This document shows, one piece after another, positions 36,961 through 49,286 of a stretch of DNA of 64,000 nt; the stretch's first letter is position 1, and every line of letters starts with the position of its first letter. The DNA lies in the NCBI GenBank assembly GCA_019843655.1, contig JACDQD010000005.1, forward strand, positions 33,544,225 through 33,608,224. The letters run 5' to 3'. The stretch comes from Lethocerus indicus. Taxonomy: Eukaryota > Arthropoda > Insecta > Hemiptera > Belostomatidae. A program made the translations under genes and the position numbers. The notes beneath the pieces are model-generated. The model saw nothing but the letters and a program-made list of their open reading frames with translations, ran no database searches and had not been told where the DNA came from.

Positions 36961-39945
36961 TAGAAAATTCTACAATTCGTAATATTTTACACTCCTGTTA
37001 TTGTTCGACTCGTGTAATTGACAGATAGCGGATGATTGGAATATGAAAAATAAAGTCTCGAGGAGAAAAAAAATAAATAAATGGGGAGGAGGGGGGGGGG
37101 GGGTGATTATCACGGGCCGGAACGCGAAACTGTTGGTATTTTAAAATTATAAAGGAATTTTACTATTGAAACGCTTTAGGAAATGTCCGACAATCACAAG
37201 AAATAAGTTACTGATTACTTTGGGGGTTGGGGGGTTCTTACTTGTTGATTAACGCCGGGTATGAAAATCGCCGTTTTCGCCGTACAATCAGGTTTTCGAG
37301 ATTAGTCCGACACTTTACCGGAAGACATATTTGAGTACAATAACGACAGAGGTTGTATAATAAAAAAAAAAAAACTGTTAAATTAAGTGATAAACAAAAC
37401 GGCGGAAAGATCTGAACTTAGACTGATGGACACTTGTTGCTGTACTCTGGCGGTATCAACGCCGGCAGAGTTGCCAACCCCCGCATATTTTTTTTTTTTA
37501 TTTTGGCATATTATATAAATTATTATATATAAGTTAGTTCAGTTCTGAACTAAAGAAAAAAAAAACTATCCTAATATTTATTTTCCGGATTTTCCCCTTA
37601 TTTTCATCCAAAATTGTTTCAAATTTACGAACACTTTTCGCGGATTTTCAGAAATTTCGATTCCGTCAGCCGCCGCGGCCCCGACCTTTTCACTTCTCCA
37701 ACCGTCCGTAAACAATACGAATACTTCATTTTTTATACTAAAAAGAATATTAATATTTAAATTTTATCTAAACGACAGCAATTTACGTAAGAAAATATCT
37801 CGGCCGGGCGATTTCCCCCCCGAATTTTCATTCGGCGCACAATTTCCACTAAGAAATATACAAATTGTAACGGGTCGAAAATAAAAAAAAAAAAAATATT
37901 CAAAATAAATTTTTTACTATTAAAAAAATAATTAACGGACTATAGTAATACTACAAATTTGAAATTAGACAAATTCGCTGAGCGCAATCGGGCTCAAGTT
38001 CGAAGTTAGGGTTCGACCCCCAAAGCGTCACCTCAAAAACTATTTCCATCAATTAAATACAGAAAATAATTATTTTTGTCGAAGGAAATTCAAAATTATA
38101 TTTAATTTGTATAAAAAAAAACAATTTGAACCTGACAAAAGAATTTTAGTAAAATGAAATTTCACAGTCATATCCGGTGTATTATAATTACCTTTTTTTT
38201 ATATAAAATATTGAGAAAATATAATTATATTATAAAAATATTTACGGTAATTTAATATATTATTTAAATATATATTAATAATTTTTTTAATTTTATATAT
38301 TTATAAAATGTGTATAATATATTTAAAAAAATTTAAAATTTTTAAAATGCATTTTACAGAATCTGTGTAAAATATTACAATAGAGAATATTTTACGTTTT
38401 ACAAAAAAATAAAAGTAAACATCGACTCACATTCGGTACAACGAGAATTCTCTCCTTTATGTCCAACATTTATCCGAAATTCGAAAATCAATATCGACGA
38501 TGGATAAAAAAAAACCCCTGAAAAATAGTTTAAATAAATTTTCTCCTTTCAAAATAGTTTCAATCCTGTTTATACAGATTTTTAGGAAATCGAAATCGTT
38601 TACTCCGCCACTCGGTGTAATAGGAAAATTTAAAAAATGGGAATATATTGAATTATATAAAGGAATTGAAGTATAGGACTGCATGTAAATCTTACCGATT
38701 AACACAAACGATATAAATAAATTTTCTCCGTTAACGCCGTAAAAAGAAAAATTTACACTTTTTCCTCTTTGCGATGTCGGTGAGTAAAAATTTGCTGTAA
38801 ACCAATTACAGTTACGGTTGTTGAGATGTCGGGAAAAATTGGGGAAAAATAAAAACGCAACGGGGGTAAAAGTCGTCAAAATGTTTTTATTCCTTCGAGA
38901 ACGAATTATTAGCGGAAAAATATAAAATTCTTCGGCAAATATACGGTATCAATTTATCCCGTAACGGAATTCCGTAAATACCGTACAGGATATTGTATTG
39001 TGAAGAAGGCCGATTTTATTTACAGAAAAAAAAAAATGTCAAAAAAATAAAAACATTTCAAATAGTTCAATTTTAATTATCGATAACGTATGTAAAATAT
39101 ACGACAAATATCGATGAATCCGTAAACAAGATGGGATTTACAAAAATTGTGCTCCTTATTTTTATATATATATATATTTATATGAAAATTAAAAAAAAAA
39201 AATGCTCAAAGTCCCCGCGAACACAAACGAATCTGGAAAAAACTGTTTCAAATACATTTTCAAATGTTATAAGTTCGTTCAAAAACGGTATTGAAATAAG
39301 AGACATAAATACCAAATTAGACACGAACAGTAGATTGATTATTATTATTATATGTCCGAATTCTTTGCATTGTAAATTTTCAAATATTGCGTTGATATAC
39401 AGTCTGACGAATGTGCGGTGTTGTTCGCAGTTGTTAATATATATATTTATTAATTTATTTATTTATTATATATATATATATATAGTCTTTAAACTCAATC
39501 ATAGCACAATTGTGGGGTCCGAATTTACATACTTTTGTCTCTAATCTCTGTCGATCTGTTGTCATTAATTATTTCGAATTTAACGCAGTATTCGGCGTTG
39601 TCGTTTGTGTTGTTCGTTGGAAGCGGGGACGAACAAGGTCGGCCTAAAAACGAGAAACGATCGAACAAACCGAGCCGAAAACAACAATCGTCGTCTAATT
39701 CTAAACTAAATTTGGCAGTTCTTGCGTTTCGGTCCGTGAAAGCTTTTTGCGAGGGCCGCAAAACTCCGTTTTCGGAAAAACAACGTTTTCGAAAATTGAC
39801 GGAAAAGCGACGACGCTTTCCTCCGACACGGGGGGGAATGAATATTTTTTTGTCGAATCGAAAACATTATGCCATTGTGCCTCCTCAACGCGCGCATCAA
39901 GCTTTAATAATATATAATAAATAACAATTTATACCACAGTTTTCT
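36961..39945. other. AT-rich stretch without recognised genes
   Basis: Many poly-A/T tracts and a GGGG-rich run at 37087-37103. Open frames at 38457-38879 (minus) and 39131-39924 (plus) look compositional. Two weak exon-like signals on the minus strand (around 37240-37330 and 38432-38513) could be upstream Tudor gene exons but are not supported enough to call. Confidence 0.4.
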
Positions 39946-40645
39946 GTCTCCCGTCTCGCTGCGGTTCGTCGGTCTTTCGCGGCCCGTCTTCAGTAGCGCT
40001 GTGTCAGTCACTCTGGATGTTTTTCCCCCTGAGGGCATCCTCACTGCCCACTGTCACTGTCACTGTCTGTACTGTACTTTGTCGGCCTTTTGTGTCTTCA
40101 GTAGTCACTGTCGGTCACTTTGGATGTCTTTCCTGGGGCATCCTCACTGCCACTGTCACTGTCTGTCACTTGTACTGTCGGCCTTTTCGCTTGACCGGGG
40201 GGGTTTCGGCTTCTCGCCGTCTTCAGTAGCGCTGTGTCAGTCACTGTCGGTCACTTTGGATGTCTTTCCCGGAGGGCATCCTCACTGCCCACGGCCCACT
40301 GTCACTGTGTCACTTGTACTGTCAGCCTTTTGCTAGACCGGGTTTCGCCTCTCGCCATCTTCAGTAGCTGTGTTGTCAGTCACTGTCGGTCACTTTGGAT
40401 GTCTTTCCTGAGGGCATCCTCACTGCCCACTGTCACTGTCACTTGTACTGTCGGCCTTTTGCTGACCGGGGTGTTTGACCTCGCCGTCTTCAGTAGCGCT
40501 GTGTTGTCAGTCACTCTGGATGTTTTCCCCTGAGGGCATCCTCACTGTCCACTGTGTCACTTGCGAAACCGGTCCAGCAAAAGTTAAGAAAGCGGAGACA
40601 AAATCTACGATATTTCAACCTCGAAGGACCCAAAAACAGGTATTT
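39945..40645. mobile_element. Foldback element with tandemly amplified core
   Basis: The unit cttcagtagcgctgtgtcag-tcact-ttggatgtctttcc-gggcatcctcactgcc repeats about five times at 110-140 bp spacing. The right end gcgaaaccggtccagcaaaa and aaatctacgatatttcaac matches the right arm of other copies. Confidence 0.7.
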
Positions 40646-40817
40646 TAAACTAATTTATACCGTAGTTTTCCTGGTCCGGTTACTGCCGAATGTCATCATC
40701 AATAGTAGTATTGTGGCAATACAGGATTGCGCTCCGTCGTACATCACAATGTACATAAATGTGTTACGTACTTCTTTGGGAATACGGTCGTGAATCTCCA
40801 CCTCTGGTATCGTCCAC

Positions 40818-40867
<50 letters not shown>

Positions 40868-40904
40868 ATATATACGTAAATGGATTGCTCGATTTCGTAT
40901 AAAG

Positions 40905-41610
40905 GGTGTCCGATTAACGCAAGATTTCAGGCAGAGTAAACTTGTGGCGAATTAAAAATTCGACAGCCGATAGTTTATCAATAAAATGGGGGCGTTACGC
41001 GACACAACGACGTGTTTTCATTGTCGGACAATAAAAATAATGAAAGTTTGGAGTCGCCACCGCGTCGAACGCGTGAAAAGGTGCGCCGTCGCTAAAAATT
41101 ATTTCGTTTTCATCGAAAAAATGATCGAAAAATCCGCATCCACTTGTCGAAATTCACAGATATTGACATTGAGCGGTTTGTTTTCGGACGACCAGTGAAA
41201 ATCGAAAAATGATTTCGAAAAAATCATCCACTCGACGGTTCACAGACACTGTCGGGCACCGATTCGATATTGACATTCGTTTGTTTTCGACGACCAGCGT
41301 CTCTGTGTTTGTTCAGAGCGTCGCCGCCGTCGCATCCGCTGTCCGCCCGAATTTTTCAATTACCCCTTCACAGTCGACCAAATTAAATCTCACTGTTCGC
41401 GACTTCGGCCGCCGAACTTTCATTATTTCTGGAAATATTGTTCGCCAACAAAACCACGTTGTTCTATCGTTTAACGCTCCGCTTTGAACAGACCCTAAAC
41501 TATCGGCTGTCAACGGCTTTTTTTTTAATACGGTCGCCCCAACTTTACTGCAAGAAACGGTGGCGAATTCACAAATCTTGCGCTAATTTTGGGGCACCCT
41601 TTATATATAT
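40905..41610. mobile_element. Tc1/mariner-type TIR element, second copy
   Basis: Same ends and internal segments as 23647-24295 (cgacagccgatagtttatca; gtgtctctgtgtttgttcag reading with small changes), with an insertion and rearranged part around 41000-41240. Confidence 0.6.
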
Positions 41611-41869
41611 ATATAAATATATAAAATATGAAAATAACATTTGCTGTCCGGTTCGGGGCGAGTAGCTGTTTGCTACGGAGTCCAACTCCATTCACAGTCG
41701 AACTCGAAGTTAAATCTGCTAAATTCCGAATGCGTGACGAACTTTCATTATTTCAATTTTTCATTATTTCATTAGTTCTGTCGGCAACGCCCGTTTTGTG
41801 TACCGACCCTGAGCTGTCGAACGGTTTTTAAATACGGTCGTCACAACTTTACTACTGCAAGAACGGTGG

Positions 41870-42128
41870 CGAATTCAATCTTCAGTCGACAGAGCTACTG
41901 AAGATGGCGGTGACGGCCGGCGAAAGACCGAACCGCGGTGATGAGAGGAAAATCGAAAAAAAATTACGTTAAACATATATAATTACCCATTCACCACGAT
42001 GGACACTGTAAAACTACCCGAGGGCTATAGTTCGAGTGACTAGAAGCGTTGTTACCAGGTGATTCGAAAAACAAATATATAGTGGAATGCATAAACGCTA
42101 ATTGGAAAAAAAAATAAAATATTTTCCG
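41870..42128 (-). other. Region past the Rabggta stop
   Basis: Holds a foldback fragment (gagctactgaagatggcggt) at 41885-41960. No clear polyadenylation signal was picked out just past the stop on the minus strand. Confidence 0.4.
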
Positions 42129-42390
42129 TTAGTCCGTAGCGATACCCTTTTTACTACCGACCAGCGTTAACGAAGACAAAGCGGCGGACAACTTCGTCGT
42201 TTCGATATCGTCCTCGACAATCGGATTGCCGGCGAGATCGATAAACGCCAACGAAGTACAGCCCGACACGTGGGGAACGATGTCGTCCAACGACGTCAAA
42301 TCGTTGTCCCTCAACGAAAGCGTCGTCAATCGCCGCAGTTCCGGCATACCGGCCAGCTGTCGATATACCGTTACCGCCCAAAACGAGCAC
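42129..42390 (-). CDS. Rabggta: Rabggta exon 10 (last), one frameshift
   Basis: Acceptor gtcgaccag precedes 42390. VLVLGGNGIST is followed by one extra G, then LAGMPELRRLTTLSLRDND, CTSLAFIDLAGNPIVEDD and the end GIATD with stop at 42129-42131. With that base removed the length is an exact number of codons. Ends the leucine-rich repeat domain. Confidence 0.82.
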
Positions 42391-45300
42391 CTGGTCGACA
42401 AAAAAAGGTGAAATACTAGTCTCGATTATCCATTTTGCGGATTTCGCGGACCGGAGTTTCGCCTCGCCTCTTCAGTAGCGCTGCGCGTCACTCGCCGGAT
42501 CTCTTCCAGTCGTTCGTGTTGTTCGCGACTTTCGCCAGAGCGACTGACAAACAACGCAGCGCTACTGAAGACGGGCGGCGACGCGAAACTCGGTCTGGCG
42601 AAAACCGCATCGGCGAGATACATTTAAAACGTTGACTTAAGCGTGGCTTTTACAGCGAAATCTCCTTCAGGCCACGCGTATCGCTCTGTGAAGCGTATTC
42701 CCACCGATATCTGAAGAATGCGAATCGCAATAAAATTAAATTAATTTTAAACTCGAATAATTTTAAAGTCCAAGTCGTCCCGACCGACCCCAGCTTCGTA
42801 TAAAATGTTTTAAAGTTTTACATTCTACATAATCTTCTATTAACGAATATTCTCTATAAATTTAAGTTTATATTAATAAATATAGTTTATATTTTTGATA
42901 TTCGACAGTTTTGTTACTTCGTCCGCGAAATACCTTTTCAAACGCAATCAGTTTGACTGGTAAAAAATCTTTACCGTAATTCGTTGAATTTGTCAAAAAT
43001 AAAAATTGAAACGTTATCCGTTAGAGAGTCGAATAGCGGTGAACGGAGAAAGATTTTTGACGAGGCTTACATAAATTCGGACAGCGCGACGAGGGAAGCG
43101 ATCGGATTTCCTATAAAAAGAAATGTAAATAGAATTACATCGTCCGATTCCGATATCGGATATCGAGCAAGTACAAGATTCCGTTGACGAGATTTTGACG
43201 AATAAAACAAGAACTGACGATACCGAGGAGAATGCATACTTCGCAAGTAAGCGGGATCGCGCTCCGAATACGGGGCGACGCGGCCCGATCAGAAACTTTA
43301 GTGTCGCCCGAATACGGGGTGACGCTGCGGAAGAAATATCGGGTGGACGCGATATAATAGAACGGTAAAAAAGTCTGAAACGAAACCGCCCACCTGACAA
43401 CGCTGTAGGGCGTAGAGCTGCGACAGCGAACGATGCAGAAGGTTGTTGGCGAAGTTGACCCTTTTGGCCGACAGCAGGTACTGGGCGTGATAAAGGGCCG
43501 TCAGGTCGGAGTCAATCAGAGAGAAGTCGTCGCTACGCTCTTCCCACTCTTCCAGCCGGTTTTCCATTATAAAACGGCTCCCTTTACGTGTGTCACAACA
43601 GACGACGTAAATATCGAGTCGACGAACTGAACAATTGCGGCGTTGTACATATTTTTAGGTACGTCAGTACACCTTTGCACGGATAAGCTGAGTAGACGGT
43701 TTCGAATCCGCCGATAAGATACGTTCGGCTTCTCTGCAATGTCCCAGTGTTGTGAACTATGGCCTTTATTCGGTCATCGCCGACTCCATCCACGGGCGTC
43801 CTCGGGCGCTCCTCGTCCTTTTAACGAAAACGTCTTTGCACAGATAAGCCGTTGGCCGGTTTCGAATGCGCTGATAAGATACATTCGGCTTCTTCTGCAA
43901 TGTCCCAGTGTTGTGAACTATGGCCTTTATTCGTCAGTCGTCCACCTCCATCCACGGACGCGTCCTCCGGGCGCTCCTCGTCTCGCCTTTTAACGAAAAA
44001 CGTCTTTTGCACAGATAAGGTTTTGAATGCAGGATAAGATACATTCGGTTCTGCAATGTCCTGTGTTGTGAACTATGGCCTTTATTCGGTCGCCGACTTT
44101 TACCATCGACGGGCCACCGCGGTTTCAGCGCCTTTGCACAGATAAGCCGTTGCGTTTTCAATGCGATAAGATACATTCGGCTTCTCTGCAATGTCCCAGT
44201 GTTGTGAACTATGGCCTTTATTCGGTATCGACTCAACCGGACGCCCTCCGAGCGCTTCGCTTTTAACGAAAAATCAGCCCGCGGAATTTCGCGATCGGTA
44301 CCGACTTTCAACGCTCCATAAGACAACTGAACGCTGACGCAATCCGTGTTTTAGCATAACACACACACAAATTCAACTGGTCAATATAATTTCGATGACC
44401 GAATGTTTCAGAAAGGACCAATAATAACGTATCACAGAATTTTTATCAGTGCAAAGATGTACCGTGACGTACCTAAAAATATGTACAACGCCACTTGTTC
44501 CGGCGAATTCCGCAATCACTTAGTCGTCGACCCGATATATTGAAAATATCGATACAATTTTGTAAAGAAAGTGGATCGACCCCTTAGATCGGCCACGAAA
44601 CAGTTTTTAAATCGTAAAGATGGTAATTGCATCCAGCGACCGGATAACGAATTACCGTTTCCCCGGATTCAATATTAACCCCGTCGCCGTAAATGACGGC
44701 TACAGCCGTCCGATATTTGCCGATATGTAGGGCGAACGCTAGGCTATATAGCCGTCGTGCACATTTCAATCGATAAATAGAGAACGGCGTCGGTGCGAAA
44801 TGACACGACGACCGAATTACGGTTTTTTTTTGCAAAAACTGCGGTCAAATGTGATGAATTTTCACTTCCGAATATACAAGTTACAATCGATTTCATCCGG
44901 TAGCCGTAAACGATTCGAAAAAAAAAAAGTGTGTTTCTGAGCGACATCGTCGAAAATAAAAAGTGTCCGGCGACTGGGGTTAAAAAAGTGTAAAACGATA
45001 CAAGCTATTTTAAGGGTTGGAATTGTGCGTTTCTGTCTCCTCTCGCCGATTTGGTCTTCTGCTATCTTCAGTAGCGGCGTTAGCCGCTTTCCGGTCTAGC
45101 AGAAGACCCGAAACCGGCGAGAGGAAAGACGGAAAAAGCGCGAAATCTACAGTAATAAAAGTGCGGGGTATTATAACTTATTATGGGTGTTAGTATAACT
45201 TGCGGGAAGAACTTCGGTTTCTTGCTTTCGGAAACCGTCCGAGAGAGTTCCGTCGGTAGTTTAAACTCTTCCCTAATTTAACGAGTATCGTATTATCTAC

Positions 45301-48300
45301 TTTGATCAAATGAAAACCTGCGTCGCGTACTCAAATCGCGATAGTAGGCGCTGCGCAGCTGGTCGACTTCGACGAGCTTCGTCAGATGTTTCATTATATC
45401 GTCTTTGAACTTTTTCCTGTCGATCGTGTGCATCAGAAGGGCGACGGTCAACAGCGTCCCTGGCGAACAAAATTGAACGAACCCAAGTCAATAAAACGGT
45501 AGCCGGGAGAATGACTGCAATGGCTATAAAAGTTACGTTATATCAACATCCCGGACGAAGGGTCCACCAAATCTGAGTGTTCGAAACATAACATTTAGAC
45601 ACAAACCGATTGCGTTATTCATAAAATAGTATATTTCGGCGGGTTGAAAATCGAAAATTTAGGTTTTTCCAAAATTTTCCCAGATCGATCCCATATTCAA
45701 CCAACAAGTATGCCAAAGTGAGTTACACTTGCCCCTGAAACGGCGGGTCGAAAATCGAAAATTTAGATTTTTCGAAAATTTTCCCAGATCGATCCCATAT
45801 TCCACCCACAAGTATACCAAAGTGAGTTACACTTGCCCCTGAAACGGCGGGTCGAAAATCGAAAATTTAGGTTTTTCGAAAATTTTCTCAGATCGATCCC
45901 ATATTCCACCCACAAGTGTACCAAAAGTGACTTACACTTGCCCTTGGTCGAAAATTGAAAATTTAGGTTTTATTAAATTTTCTCAGATCATCCATATTCC
46001 ACCTCCATCAAAGAGTTACACTTGCCCCTGAAACGGCGGGTCGAAAATCGAAAATTTAGATTTTTCGAAAATTTTCCCAGATCGATCCCATATTCCACCC
46101 ACAAGTGGAGTTACACCATCGCCAGCATTCTTACAGTAAAGTCAGCAACCGTATTAAAAGAAAACCAAATTCGACAGCCGATAGTTTAGGGTCAGTACAA
46201 ATGGAGTCATCACCATCACCGTTGAGGTGAAAATGCGCTCCGTCGCTAAAAATGATTTCGTTCGAAAAATCCGCATCCACTCGTTGCGCTGTTCACAGAC
46301 ACTGTCGGGCACCGGTTCGATATTGACATTCGAACGGTTTGTTTTCGGACGACCAGTGTCTCTGTGTTTGTTCAGAGCGTCGCCGCCGGTCGATCCGCGG
46401 TCCGCCCCCGAATTTTTTCAATTACTCCCTTCACAGTCGACCAAATTAAATCTCACTGTTCCGCGACTTCGGCCGCCGAACTTTCATTATTTCTGGAAAT
46501 ATTGTTCGACAACAAAACCACGTTGTTCTATCGTTTAACGCTCCGTTTGAACAGACCCTAAACTATCGGCTGTCGAACGGTTTTTTTTTTGTTTTTGTTT
46601 TTAATACGGTCGCCCCAACTTTACTGCAAGAAACGGTGGCGAATTCACAAATCTTGCGCTAATTTTGGGGCACCCTTTATATATATATAATATATAAAAT
46701 GAAAATAACATTTGCTGTCCGGTTCGAGGGCGAGCAGCTGTTTGCACGAGTCCAACTGGTCCTCGAGCACCGTGATGAGGGCGGGACTGAATTCCGGATG
46801 AAACCGCGGCTTTTTCGACCAGCAAAGGTCGCCGTCGTCTCTCTCCTCCAGAGTTATTTCCTGACTTTTGCCCTTCCAGGTGACCGTCAGGCGATCGGGC
46901 GTAGTCGGGCCGCCGTTCAAATTTTTCGTCTGTACAGCAGAAAAACATTTATGTTAACCGGCCGTCGATTCGGTTTCGAAAGGGAAGCCAAATTTATTCA
47001 GTCCGTATTCTACTATAGAGAACCCTAATTATAATAAATATTGGGTTGACAACTAAGTAATTGGGAATTCACCGACATTGTACCTATTTTTAAGTACGTC
47101 AATACACCTTAGCACGGATAAAATTCTTCGATACACGTTATTATTTGGTCCTTTCTGAAACATTCAGTATCAAAATTACATCAACCGGTTGAACGTGTGT
47201 ATAAAAAGCTAAAACACGGTGAACCAGCAGTATTTCGTCACATATCACTTTTAGAGCGGCGATTAATGCGGTACGGTTCCTGAAATTCGATTCGAGGATT
47301 TTTCGTTAAAAGACGAGGAGCGGCCCGAGGACGCCCCGTGGAGGTCGACGATGACCGAATAAAGGCCGTTATCGATTCGGATTGTCACAGTTCGACACTG
47401 GGACATTGCGGAGAAATTGAATGTATCTTATCAGTGCATTCAAACTGTTTACGGCTTATCCGTGCAAAGATGTACTGTGACGTACCCTTAACCCTTTCGC
47501 TACGGGTGGGTTTTACGCCGCGACATAACTGCACGCTACGCTACGCCAATCGTCAGCGTGAGTACCGCGGCGGAGAACCAAAGCTGCCTGAATGCTTATA
47601 AATAAATAAATGAATATTTATAAATAAAGAGTATTCCGGGGTAGTGATGCAAAACAAAATACGGTACTTGTCAATTGGACCCTCCCAGTGTAACCAAATA
47701 TCCTAAACAAGGCGTTTAGTATCAAATGAATCGATGTATCTGTATATCGATATTGAATCACTTCCAAGTTAATAATATAATGTAATAATGTCATGAAATA
47801 TAGTGTATAAAGTCGGTGCAGGCTATGTTTATTCGATATATCGCAGTTAAACGGGAAGGTTACAGTGTTAGTAAACTGGTTATTCGTGGGAGGGTACTTG
47901 TCAATTAGTACCCAAAATACCATATCACTGCATGTCCAGAGTCAGATACTTATGCAAAACAGTCGGCCTCAATACCTTGGCAGTATCTAACGGAGAGTAT
48001 AGTGGCGAGTATAACGAGAGTGGAGAGTATAACGGGTATAGTGGCCCATAGTACCACGGTGACATCTTGTGGAAGGCCACTATAGTGGCCCGTAGTAAGT
48101 ACCTCAGTGGCATCTTGTGGAGAGCCACTATAGTGGCCCATGTAGTACCACAGTGGCATCTGTGGAAGGCCACCATAGTGGCCCGTAGTAAGTACTTCAG
48201 TGGCATCTTGTTGAGAGCCACTATAGTGGCCCATGTAGTACCACAGTGGCATCTACGGAAGGCCACCATAGTGGCCCGTAGTAAGTACTTCAGTGGCATC

Positions 48301-49229
48301 TTGTGGAGAGCCACTATAGTGGCCCATGTAGTACCACAGTGGCATCTTATGGAAGGCCACTATAGTGGCCCGTAGTAGTACCACAGTGACATCTAGTGGA
48401 AGGCCACTATAGTGGCCCGTAGTAGTACCTCAGTGACATCTAGTGGAAGGCCACTATAGTGGCCCGTAGTAGTACCACAGTGACATCTAGTGGAAGGCCA
48501 CTATAGTGGCCCATGTAGTACCCTCAGTGGCATCTACGAAGGCCACTACAGTGGCCCGTAGTAAGTTCCTCAGTGGCATCTTGTTGAGAGCCACTATAGT
48601 GGCCCATGTAGTACCACAGTGGCATCTATGGAAGGCCACTATAGTGGCCTGTAGTAAGCACCTCAGTGGCATCTTGTGGAGAGCCACTATAGTGGCCCAT
48701 GTAGTACCCTCAGTGGCATTCCACGGAAGGCCACTATAGTGGCCCCGTGAGTAGCGAGTTGTTAAAAATATGTACAACGCCACTTCTGCAATTACTTAGT
48801 TGGCGACCCGTAATAAGTGCTACCGACCAGTATATGAGGTGCCGCAGGCGCAGGGTGGTCCAGGGTGCGTGTCGCCGCTCGCCGCCGGTCCCTGGACGGT
48901 GAGTTCGGGCGGGCGGAGGCTGGTGTCCAGCGCGAGGTAGGCGTTGCCGCGGGGGGTGCACGGCGGCGTGGACGGGTCCCCACGTGGGGCCGTGAGGACC
49001 CCGCCGCCCCTAACAGCCACCGCTGGCAGAACCAGGCGCTTGGTCGTTCGGATCAGTGAACGAGCGCTTAACACAGTTCCAATTTGAAATTTATTATCGC
49101 TTATCATCCTTCTATATATGGACGGTGTGTAAGAAAGAAGCCGAATTCGTTACCACGGAAATTGGCACGGGTGGAACATTTGAAACACACGGCAGAATCC
49201 CACTGAACCGATCCTTGGATCGGATTCTA

Positions 49230-49286
<57 letters not shown>

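Noticed and set aside
37240..37330. Exon-like minus-strand stretch ending before gtaaga, slightly similar to the mini-exon module
   Set aside because: No good acceptor at the expected place and the similarity (VRRKRRFSYPALIN) is too short.
38457..38879. 140-residue minus-strand open frame
   Set aside because: Phe/Asn/Ile-rich as expected for AT-rich DNA. A possible splice pair (acceptor before 38513, donor after 38432) gives an exon reading IFEFRINVGHKGENSRCTE, but nothing links it to a gene.
39535..39924. 129-residue plus-strand frame with basic, Ser-rich sequence
   Set aside because: No domain, no splice context, and an equally open frame on the other strand.
47925..48783. HRCHCGTTWATIVAL-type 31-residue repeat proteins on both strands
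   Set aside because: Period 93 bp is divisible by three, so the satellite stays open by chance; it lies in a Rabggta intron.
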